Shown here in pieces: positions 1 to 5,367 of a DNA stretch of 5,367 bases (the stretch's first letter is position 1; every line of letters starts with the position of its first letter). Under the pieces are notes generated by a model, which was not told the origin of the DNA, searched no databases, and worked only from the letters and a program-made list of their open reading frames with translations. Source of the DNA: Chitinophagaceae bacterium (lineage in GTDB: Bacteria; Bacteroidota; Bacteroidia; Chitinophagales; Chitinophagaceae). The DNA is taken from the NCBI GenBank assembly GCA_023251335.1, contig JAHEZA010000218.1:1-5367 (forward strand). Reading direction: 5' to 3'. The position numbers and the translations under genes were made by a program.

Positions 1-589
1 TTTTTTAGGCAATCATGTTGTTATAGGAAGTAACTGTATCATTCATCCAAACGTAACTATCTATGATGATACTATTATCGGCGACCATGTGGAGATACAT
101 TCCGGAACGGTAATAGGAGGTGATGCTTTTTATTATAATACAAAGAAGAACAGGGAAAGCTGGTATAAAAAAATGCAAAGTTGTGGAACAGTAATAATTG
201 AAAACGAAGTGGAAATAGGAGCTAACTGTACAATTGACAGAGGGGTTAGTGATACCACAATTATTGGTAGGGGCACTAAATTAGATAACCTTATCCAGGT
301 TGGTCACGATGTGGTGATCGGAAAAAATTGTTTGATTGCATCACAGGTAGGTATTGCGGGCGGAACTGTGTTAGGTGATGGAGTTACATTGTGGGGACAG
401 GTAGGCGTCAGTAAAACGCTTAAGATTGGTGATAACGCGGTAGTGATGGCGCAAGGTGGTGTTCCCTCAGACTTAGAGGGCAATAAAGCATATTGGGGAA
501 GTCCTGTGCTGGAGTCTTATGCCAAAAAAAAGGAACTGGTTTATCTGAAAAGGCTTCCTGAGATTTGGGAAAAAGTGAAAAAGCTTTAG
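1..589 (+). CDS. LpxD-family UDP-3-O-acylglucosamine N-acyltransferase, 3' part
   Basis: The frame is open from the window edge (first full codon at base 2) to a TAG stop at 587-589, giving 195 residues; the start lies outside the window. LpxD enzymes move a 3-hydroxyacyl chain from acyl carrier protein onto the 2-amine of UDP-3-O-acylglucosamine during lipid A synthesis in the cytoplasm. The visible part shows hexapeptide repeats of a left-handed beta-helix (such as VVIGSN, TIIGDH, VEIGAN, VVIGKN). It also has the segment VEIGANCTIDRG (70-81) and LDNLIQVGHDVVIG, whose His102 matches the catalytic His of LpxD. The C-terminus is a short charged helix ending LPEIWEKVKKL. The N-terminal uridine-binding domain cannot be seen. 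The GGDAFYYN segment (39-46) and the absence of lpxC or lpxA just downstream suggest the second LpxD-like paralogue that many Bacteroidota carry, rather than canonical lpxD; this is an inference. The GTG at base 89 lies inside the repeats and is not a credible start. Confidence 0.88.
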   Translation, partial: FLGNHVVIGSNCIIHPNVTIYDDTIIGDHVEIHSGTVIGGDAFYYNTKKNRESWYKKMQSCGTVIIENEVEIGANCTIDRGVSDTTIIGRGTKLDNLIQVGHDVVIGKNCLIASQVGIAGGTVLGDGVTLWGQVGVSKTLKIGDNAVVMAQGGVPSDLEGNKAYWGSPVLESYAKKKELVYLKRLPEIWEKVKKL

Positions 590-679
590 AAGTCTGATCT
601 CTGATTTAAGGATGTCTGATTTTTTTGATGGTCATACCCATAATATCCGATATTCAAACATCATACACCTTCCGTCTTT
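590..679. other. Convergent intergenic junction with short TCTGAT repeats
   Basis: This 90-bp AT-rich spacer separates the stop of the LpxD-like gene from the stop of the minus-strand secreted-protein gene. It holds three copies of TCTGAT (593-598, 600-605, 615-620); the third is followed by a run of T at 620-626. A small perfect palindrome with 6-bp arms, AATATC-C-GATATT, lies at 642-654. No strong GC-rich hairpin followed by a T tract was seen on either strand, so termination between the two converging genes is not explained by a classical intrinsic terminator. Confidence 0.5.
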
Positions 680-1801
680 TTATTCCGGTTCGTAATCATA
701 AGGAAGCATATCTGCTATCTTCTTAAAGCCAAGGTATCCATTAATGACAAGATCTTCCTGGTCATAAAAAAATCCGTTTTGTTCTATAAAAAAGGTTTCA
801 TCTTTTGGAAAAATAAGCGTTGATAGCTGGAATTTTTTATCGACTGTAGAATCCATATCAAGATAAATTTTTTCAGGTTTTGCATTTGTGTAAATCAAAG
901 CGACTTCCTGTTGGTTTGGGCGAAATGATACTATGTTTGTGCTGTCATCACTTTGATAGTTCAAGGCGCCGTAAACATCTTCAAGAGGGATGGAGTAGTC
1001 TTCCCCGGTATTTTTTACAATAAATTGAAGTTGAAAACCATCTTCCCGTAACGTTTGCCAATAAAGGCTTCGCATAAATTGCAACAAAGAACCTTTATAT
1101 ACCGCGGTCCTGTTTTCGTTCCAGATTTTTTCTTGCAGAGAATCACCGGACATTTGTTCAAAAAGAGGATAACCAATAAACAGATTGGTTTTGGTATTAT
1201 AATAATTAGTGAAAGAGTCAATCGAAAATTTTAGTGTATAGCCCAAAGCGAAATTATCAACAATGAGCGGCTCTTTTGCAAGCACTTTTAATTTGTTGTT
1301 TTTCTTGCTAAAATAAAAGTGTAGTACTTCGGGATTTTTAATCACACATTGTTTGGCAAATTTTGTTTGACCAATAAAATTATCTGTAAAGAAAGATCCA
1401 TATTTCTCCCATCCGTTTTTTACTTCGGGATTGATGACAATAGTAACTGCTTCCAAAGATTTCTGTTCGGGGTTTAATTCTATTACAAGGCTGTCGTTTA
1501 AGGAAGTAGCATGGCTAATGCGAATGGTCTCTGTTTCGTATCCTGTATAAGTGGTTGCCAATGAGTAACCGCCCTCAGGAAGATAGATGCTAAAATTTCC
1601 GGCAGAATCGGTTGCCTCACCAATAGTTGTATTTTGGGCAAATACAGAAGCTCCTTGCAATGGTAACCGTGTATTTTTGTCAATCACTTTCCCTTTTACT
1701 TTATAAAAAGAAGTTTGAGCTTTCAACGCAACCGGGCCTAATAATAAAGAAAGAATAAAAATAAAAACGACGACAAAGAGAATTTGAAAATTAGTTTTCA
1801 T
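680..1801 (-). CDS. Secreted protein with carboxypeptidase-regulatory-like domain
   Basis: The gene encodes 373 residues with an ATG start at 1801 and a TAA stop at 680-682. Residues 1-29 form a signal peptide: a short basic start (MKTN), a long hydrophobic core (FVVVFIFILSLLLG) and a likely cut after ALKAQ, so the protein is exported. Residues about 33-110 are a carboxypeptidase-regulatory-like beta-sandwich: KVKGKVIDKNTRLPLQGASV, then ATDSAGNFSIYLPEG and a GY turn. In Bacteroidota this domain often heads outer-membrane or cell-surface proteins. From about residue 128 to the end comes a region of unknown function. It has recognisable conserved pieces, including NFIGQT (141-146), IKNPEVLHF (154-162), NFALGYTL (183-190) and a C-terminal GYLGFKKIADMLPYDY (355-370). 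I have seen such pieces in other Bacteroidota proteins but know no assigned role. No beta-barrel or catalytic motif is visible. The start lies 15 bp after the SDR gene stop, so cotranscription with it is likely. Confidence 0.85.
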   Translation of the reverse strand: MKTNFQILFVVVFIFILSLLLGPVALKAQTSFYKVKGKVIDKNTRLPLQGASVFAQNTTIGEATDSAGNFSIYLPEGGYSLATTYTGYETETIRISHATSLNDSLVIELNPEQKSLEAVTIVINPEVKNGWEKYGSFFTDNFIGQTKFAKQCVIKNPEVLHFYFSKKNNKLKVLAKEPLIVDNFALGYTLKFSIDSFTNYYNTKTNLFIGYPLFEQMSGDSLQEKIWNENRTAVYKGSLLQFMRSLYWQTLREDGFQLQFIVKNTGEDYSIPLEDVYGALNYQSDDSTNIVSFRPNQQEVALIYTNAKPEKIYLDMDSTVDKKFQLSTLIFPKDETFFIEQNGFFYDQEDLVINGYLGFKKIADMLPYDYEPE

Positions 1802-1816
1802 TCGGATGATTTTTGG

Positions 1817-2830
1817 TTAAAGGCTGTATTTTTCTGTCAGCTTTGAGCAAGTGTATTCTATCGTGTCATGTATCTTGGTAAATTGAAAACGCGGAAGCGC
1901 TTTCAAAATTTTACTGCTTTCAAAATATACTTTTGCCTGTGCGGTTCGTACGGTTTCCTTTGTTAGCAACGGTTTTTTGCCGGTAAATTTTGATCTAAGT
2001 GCTTCAGCCCTCCATATTAGTTCAGCCATTAACGGAGAAACTTTTTTATAGGGAGGTTTTTTATTAAAGCAGTTAGCTATCGAGGTAAATATTTCTTTGT
2101 AAGGTAAATTCTCTCCGTTTAAAATGAAACGTTGGCCGGAGATTTCGCTATTCATTAACGAGATCATTGCGCGGGCTACATCTCTTACATCCACTACGCC
2201 CGTGACGCCATCAGTGTACCATTTGAATTCCTCATACGCCTTTTTGAATATAGCCGAAGAGCCACTATCCCAATTGCCGCCGCCCAATATTAAAGTTGGA
2301 TTTACAATGACTGCCTGCAAGCCTTCGCCTATACCCCGCCACACTTCCAGTTCACTCAGGTATTTTGATTTTCCGTAATTGCTGTTATTTGTTTCTTCAC
2401 TCCAATTCATTTCTTCAGTTACCGTTTCTCCTTCCCTTATTCTGCCCAGAGCTGAGCCTGAACTTACATGAACTAATTTTTTTACATTGGCATCAATACA
2501 AGCATTTACGACATTGGCTGTTCCTTCAATATTCATTTTTAAAATACGCATTTTATCTTTTGGATCAAATGAAACACTGGCCGCGCTGTGGTAAACCTGC
2601 CTGATTCCCTGCATACTTTCTTCCAGTTTTATCACATCAAGAATATCGCATTGAATGACTTCAAGTTTGGGATGGGAAATTGAAATGGGCGTGGAATGAT
2701 AAGTTGCTCTAACACTTTCTCCCTTGCTAAGCAATTGCGTGATAAGTTCTTTGCCAACAAGACCTGTTCCGCCTGTTACGAGTATTTTTCCGGGAATAAT
2801 ATTTTCAGATTGCGGATTTTCTTGTAGCAT
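1817..2830 (-). CDS. Extended-SDR NAD(P)-dependent epimerase/reductase
   Basis: This complete gene encodes 337 residues, from an ATG at 2830 to TAA at 1817-1819. It is an extended short-chain dehydrogenase/reductase with a Rossmann fold and is probably cytoplasmic. The nucleotide-binding motif TGGTGLVG is at 19-26. CDIL (61-64) sits where these enzymes place the acidic residue contacting adenine. HSAASVSF (81-88) follows strand 4, the VSSGSALG segment (122-129) supplies the active-site Ser, and YGKSK (152-156) gives the catalytic Tyr152 and Lys156. NPTLILGGG (177-185) and VVDVRDVARA (212-221) are typical of the dihydroflavonol-reductase/3-beta-HSD-like branch. The substrate cannot be read from the sequence; a sugar-nucleotide, a steroid-like or an aldehyde/ketone substrate are all possible. 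There is no signal peptide or membrane segment. It starts 50 bp after the 3-hydroxyacyl-CoA dehydrogenase stop and is followed 15 bp later by the secreted-protein gene, which suggests a shared transcript. Confidence 0.9.
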   Translation of the reverse strand: MLQENPQSENIIPGKILVTGGTGLVGKELITQLLSKGESVRATYHSTPISISHPKLEVIQCDILDVIKLEESMQGIRQVYHSAASVSFDPKDKMRILKMNIEGTANVVNACIDANVKKLVHVSSGSALGRIREGETVTEEMNWSEETNNSNYGKSKYLSELEVWRGIGEGLQAVIVNPTLILGGGNWDSGSSAIFKKAYEEFKWYTDGVTGVVDVRDVARAMISLMNSEISGQRFILNGENLPYKEIFTSIANCFNKKPPYKKVSPLMAELIWRAEALRSKFTGKKPLLTKETVRTAQAKVYFESSKILKALPRFQFTKIHDTIEYTCSKLTEKYSL

Positions 2831-2880
2831 TTCGGGGTTTAGAAAAATTATTATCAGGAAAAATGTTGCATCATCCTTTC

Positions 2881-3732
2881 TTATTTATCAGGATAAATAT
2901 AGAATCCTTTTCCCGTTTTTTTTCCTAATTCATTTCTTTTTAGCTTTTCTATTTGAATTTGAGAGGGTTCGAAACGTTTGGCCTTATCAAACGCTGCATA
3001 TAAACTTTCCGTTACAGCGAGATTAATATCTATGCCAATCAGATCCATTAGTCTAAATGGCCCCATTTTAAAACCGGTAGCTTCCAAAATTTCGTCCACC
3101 TGCTCAAAGGATGCAATTCCTTCTTCCACAATTTTAAGCGATTCTAAATAGAAATGTCTTGCTACCCTGTTCACGATAAAGCCCGGGGCATCTTTGCACA
3201 TTACAGGTATCTTACCCATTTGTTTACAAATATCAAAAATAGTTTTTGCCACTTCGTCATTGGTTTGAACACCTTTTACTACTTCTACCAGTTTCATAAT
3301 GTACGCCGGATTAAAAAAATGCATCCCCACCACGCGTTCGGGGAAACTGATTTTTTCCTGTATGGATGAAACGGAAAATGAAGAGGTGTTAGTGGCAAAA
3401 ATGACTTCTTCATTATTATATTTTGCCAACTCATTAAACAGGGAAACTTTAGCTTCCTCTTTCTCTATAATAGCTTCGATGATTACAAAGGCGTTGCAAT
3501 CTTTTATGTCTTTCGTAAATTTTATATTATTGAAAATAGCTTCTTTTTCTTTTGCAGTGATTTTATTTTTATCAATTAAATACTGAAGGGTTTTTTGAAT
3601 AGAAATTTTTGCATTATCAACTACAGTCCCATTTACATCATAAAGAATCGTATCAAAGCCACTTTGGGCCGCTACCTGCGCGATACCGCTGCCCATAGTT
3701 CCTGCTCCGCAAACGCAAATGGTAGTCGTCAT
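2881..3732 (-). CDS. 3-hydroxyacyl-CoA dehydrogenase (3-hydroxybutyryl-CoA type)
   Basis: The enzyme interconverts L-3-hydroxyacyl-CoA and 3-oxoacyl-CoA with NAD(P)(H), in beta-oxidation or in butyrate/PHB-type pathways. I start it at the ATG at 3732, giving 283 residues, because MTTTICVCGAGTMGSG places the Rossmann motif where family members have it. A longer frame begins at a TTG (3756) and adds only eight unlikely residues. The NAD domain has GAGTMGSG at 9-16. The catalytic set is complete: Ser117 in NTSS, His138 in GMHFFNP, Glu150 in KLVEVV, and Asn188 in DAPGFIVNR. The His-Glu, Ser-His and His-Asn spacings of 12, 21 and 50 residues match those of human HADH. The C-terminal domain (about 185-283) ends with the usual GKKTGKGFYIYP. 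It is a stand-alone short form, not fused to an enoyl-CoA hydratase as in FadB. Hbd, PaaH and FadB2-like roles cannot be told apart here. It follows pheS by 66 bp. Confidence 0.93.
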   Translation of the reverse strand: MTTTICVCGAGTMGSGIAQVAAQSGFDTILYDVNGTVVDNAKISIQKTLQYLIDKNKITAKEKEAIFNNIKFTKDIKDCNAFVIIEAIIEKEEAKVSLFNELAKYNNEEVIFATNTSSFSVSSIQEKISFPERVVGMHFFNPAYIMKLVEVVKGVQTNDEVAKTIFDICKQMGKIPVMCKDAPGFIVNRVARHFYLESLKIVEEGIASFEQVDEILEATGFKMGPFRLMDLIGIDINLAVTESLYAAFDKAKRFEPSQIQIEKLKRNELGKKTGKGFYIYPDK

Positions 3733-3778
3733 GCTTTTATAATTGTCAGTAAACAAACAAATAAGCGTTATTCCTGTT

Positions 3779-3801
3779 TAGAAGAAAACTTAATTCTTCT
3801 A
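3779..3801 (-). other. AT-rich 8-bp stem-loop at the pheS stop codon
   Basis: TAGAAGAA (3779-3786) and TTCTTCTA (3794-3801) are perfect inverted copies around a 7-nt spacer. The arm on the gene side includes the pheS TAG stop (3799-3801). Read on the minus strand, no T tract follows, so this is not a standard intrinsic terminator. It may be an mRNA 3'-end or processing structure between pheS and the dehydrogenase gene, or it may be chance. Confidence 0.3.
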
Positions 3802-4830
3802 CACCGCGCTTTCAAATTGCTTCAAAAATCTCACATCGTTTTCGCTAAAGATGCGCAAATCTTTTATCTGGTATTTAAGCATGGTAATTCTTTCGATACC
3901 CATCCCAAAAGCAAAACCGGAATATTTTTTAGAATCAATGCCGCAGTTTTCCAGCACATTTGGATGTACCATTCCACATCCCAGAATTTCTACCCATCCG
4001 GTATGCTTGCAAACGTTGCAGCCTTTGCCGCCGCAGATCAGGCAGCTAATATCCATTTCAGCGCTTGGCTCTGTAAAGGGAAAATAGGAAGGACGAAAAC
4101 GAACTTTGATATCTTCACCAAACATCTCCTTCACAAAAAAATAAAGTGTTTGTTTTAAATCAGCAAATGAAACATCATCCGCAATGTATAAGCCTTCCAC
4201 CTGGTGAAAAAAACAATGTGCTCTTGCACTAATGGTTTCATTGCGATACACGCGTCCCGGACAGATGATTCTGATGGGTAGTTCCCCTTTTTCCATCTCG
4301 CGCACCTGCACGCTGCTGGTATGTGTACGCAGCATCCACGCAGGATCTTGCGAAACATAAAAGGTGTCCTGCATGTCCCTGGCAGGGTGATTTTCCGGTA
4401 AGTTGAGCGCAGTAAAATTATGCCAGTCATCTTCAATCTCAGGCCCTTCGGCTATCGCAAATCCAAGCCGCTGAAAAATAGAAACAATTTTATTTCTCAC
4501 GATGCTTATAGGATGCCTGCTCCCTAACGATAAAGAATCACCAGGAAGGGTAAGGTCTGTTTTATTTTTGCCTGTAGCCTCCTGGCGGTTTATTAAATTC
4601 TTAAGTTCTTCCCATTTGTTTTCAGCCAGCAGTTTCAGATCGTTAAGTGCCTGGCCCATGGCCTTCTTATTTTCCGGAGCTACATTTTTCATTTCGCCCA
4701 TTAATGCTTTCACGGAACCATTGGAGCCGATAAATTGAATCCTGAAAACTTCAGCAACGTTTACATCATCGGAAGAAAAATGGTTGATGGCTTGTTTTAA
4801 ATTATCTATTTGCGTAAGCAGATTTTCCAT
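3799..4830 (-). CDS. pheS: Phenylalanine--tRNA ligase, alpha subunit
   Basis: PheS is the catalytic subunit of the cytoplasmic alpha2-beta2 enzyme that charges tRNA-Phe. The ATG at 4830 gives 343 residues starting MENLLTQIDNLK, the usual length and N-terminus; a longer frame begins at a TTG (4884) and adds 18 atypical residues. Residues 1 to about 85 form the helical, coiled-coil tRNA-binding arm. The class II core follows: GSRHPI (103-108, motif 1 region), GRVYRNETISARAHCFFHQVEGL (192-214, motif 2) and GFAFGMGIERITML (305-318, motif 3). RPSYFPFTEPSAEMD (246-260) and EILGCGMVHPNVL (281-293) are hallmark segments. Between them is an insertion with Cys263, Cys266, Cys271 and Cys274, a CxxC-CxxC arrangement that E. 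coli PheS lacks, possibly metal-binding. The beta-subunit gene pheT is not adjacent, as is common in Bacteroidota. No phenylalanine-rich leader peptide or T-box-like structure was seen upstream. Confidence 0.97.
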   Translation of the reverse strand: MENLLTQIDNLKQAINHFSSDDVNVAEVFRIQFIGSNGSVKALMGEMKNVAPENKKAMGQALNDLKLLAENKWEELKNLINRQEATGKNKTDLTLPGDSLSLGSRHPISIVRNKIVSIFQRLGFAIAEGPEIEDDWHNFTALNLPENHPARDMQDTFYVSQDPAWMLRTHTSSVQVREMEKGELPIRIICPGRVYRNETISARAHCFFHQVEGLYIADDVSFADLKQTLYFFVKEMFGEDIKVRFRPSYFPFTEPSAEMDISCLICGGKGCNVCKHTGWVEILGCGMVHPNVLENCGIDSKKYSGFAFGMGIERITMLKYQIKDLRIFSENDVRFLKQFESAV

Positions 4831-4835
4831 AGATG

Positions 4836-4843
4836 CAAAAATA
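4836..4843 (-). promoter_or_regulatory. Second match to Bacteroidota -7 box, close to pheS start
   Basis: On the minus strand this reads TATTTTTG, which fits the Bacteroidota -7 consensus TAnnTTTG. It ends only 5 bases before the pheS ATG, so a transcript from it would have almost no leader. No TTG or TTTG lies at the proper upstream spacing. It is probably a chance match in AT-rich DNA. Confidence 0.12.
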
Positions 4844-4881
4844 AGTGAAAGAGAGTTCAGATGTAAGGTGATGGTAAAACA

Positions 4882-4889
4882 CAAATTTA
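4882..4889 (-). promoter_or_regulatory. Candidate pheS promoter, -7 box
   Basis: On the minus strand this reads TAAATTTG, an exact match to the Bacteroidota -7 consensus TAnnTTTG, in the 80-bp gap between the S9 peptidase stop and the pheS start. It would give a leader of roughly 40-50 nt. The nearest upstream TTTG is 30 bases away, longer than the usual spacing of about 17-23, so the -33 element is missing or poor. It suggests that pheS can be transcribed on its own, but the support is weak. Confidence 0.3.
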
Positions 4890-4910
4890 TTGGTTTGCTG
4901 TGGCAGATTC

Positions 4911-5367
4911 TTACTTCTTCAAAACAGTTTCAAATAATTTATAAATCCTTTTGTATTCATCTGTCCAACTTGATGGATCTTCAAAATCGTGATCTTCCAT
5001 TGGATAGGGCGCCAGCTCCCAATTATTTTTCCCAAGCTCAATTAATCGTTGCGTCACTTTTACAATATCCTGGAAATGTACGTTCTGATCTACCATACCA
5101 TGGCACATTAATAAATGGCCTTTTAATCCATCCACGAAATAAATCGGTGAGCTTCTTTTGTAGGCAAGGCTGTCTTCGTAAGGCTTGTTTAAGATATTGG
5201 AAGTATAGCCATTGTTATAATTTGCCCAATCTGAAACGGAACGCTGGCCCGAGCCTGCAGCAAAAACATTGGGCATAGTAAACATCGCCATCAAGGTAAT
5301 AAAGCCTCCATAAGAGCCTCCGTAAATGCCTATTCTTTTTGGATCCACGCCGAAAGTTTTTACCAGG
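4911..5367 (-). CDS. S9-family serine peptidase (prolyl oligopeptidase/DPP4-like), 3' part
   Basis: The frame is open to the right edge of the window and ends at TAA (4911-4913), leaving the last 151 residues. This is the C-terminal part of an alpha/beta-hydrolase peptidase domain; S9 enzymes cleave short peptides, often after proline. The triad is visible: Ser18 of the fragment in GGSYGG, Asp93 in GMVDQNVHF, and His126 in MEDHDF. The Ser-Asp and Asp-His distances of 75 and 33 residues are close to those of DPP4. The ending EDPSSWTDEYKRIYKLFE is typical of Bacteroidota S9 peptidases, most of which are exported. The signal peptide and beta-propeller expected upstream are not in the window, so location and specificity are unknown. 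The GTG at 5348 lies inside the hydrolase fold and is not a start. pheS begins 80 bp downstream. Confidence 0.9.
   Translation of the reverse strand, partial: LVKTFGVDPKRIGIYGGSYGGFITLMAMFTMPNVFAAGSGQRSVSDWANYNNGYTSNILNKPYEDSLAYKRSSPIYFVDGLKGHLLMCHGMVDQNVHFQDIVKVTQRLIELGKNNWELAPYPMEDHDFEDPSSWTDEYKRIYKLFETVLKK

Noticed and set aside
642..654. Small palindrome AATATC-C-GATATT as a bidirectional terminator
   Set aside because: The stem is short and all but AT-only, the loop is a single base, and no T tract follows, so it would not form a stable terminator.
3733..3756. Upstream TTG start adding eight residues to the 3-hydroxyacyl-CoA dehydrogenase
   Set aside because: The ATG at 3732 puts the Rossmann motif at the family's usual position, and the extra residues look like translated spacer.
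3595..4158. Plus-strand 187-codon open frame antisense to the dehydrogenase and pheS
   Set aside because: It lies across two clear minus-strand genes, and its product shows no recognisable motif; it is a shadow frame.
4831..4884. TTG-initiated 18-residue extension of PheS, or a leader peptide in this place
   Set aside because: The internal ATG gives the canonical PheS N-terminus, and the extension has no run of phenylalanine codons as expected of a phe attenuator.
4784..5278. Plus-strand 164-codon open frame antisense to the S9 peptidase and the pheS start
   Set aside because: The opposite strand encodes a peptidase with a complete catalytic triad; the plus frame has no domain-like features.
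1..5367. Mobile element, CRISPR, phage, toxin-antitoxin or defence system
   Set aside because: No transposase, integrase, long terminal inverted repeats, regular repeat-spacer pattern or known defence domain was seen; every long frame has a better housekeeping or envelope explanation.

Overview
The window looks like an ordinary chromosomal stretch from a Bacteroidota bacterium, plausibly Chitinophagaceae or a close relative. This placement is an inference. It rests on several signs: a secreted protein with a carboxypeptidase-regulatory-like domain, the style of the PheS protein (Cys4 insertion, pheT not adjacent), AT-rich DNA, no Shine-Dalgarno sequence before any of the four visible gene starts, and a match to the Bacteroidota -7 promoter box (TAnnTTTG). 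I could not run any search, so family names come from motif and sequence recognition.

Layout. At the left edge is the 3' part of a plus-strand gene for a left-handed beta-helix acyltransferase of the LpxD family (1-589). A 90-bp convergent junction follows (590-679). Everything to its right is on the minus strand. In transcription order these genes are: the 3' end of an S9-family serine peptidase (5367-4911), pheS (4830-3799), a short-chain 3-hydroxyacyl-CoA dehydrogenase (3732-2881), an extended-SDR NAD(P)-dependent epimerase/reductase (2830-1817), and a secreted protein with a carboxypeptidase-regulatory-like domain and an uncharacterised C-terminal region (1801-680). The gaps are 80, 66, 50 and 15 bp, so some cotranscription is likely, most clearly for the last two genes. 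No gene-free stretch exceeds 90 bp.

How the genes relate. They do not form one obvious pathway: lipid A-type acylation, protein turnover, tRNA charging, acyl-CoA oxidation/reduction and an envelope protein. The two central oxidoreductases are neighbours, but nothing in the sequence shows that they share a substrate. Two starts were moved inward: the longest frames of pheS and the dehydrogenase begin at TTG codons, while internal ATGs fit the family N-termini better.

I found no mobile element, CRISPR array, RNA gene, phage or defence gene, and no convincing new system. The points most worth a second look are the uncharacterised C-terminal region of the secreted protein, the probable LpxD paralogue at the left edge, and a few small intergenic signals.
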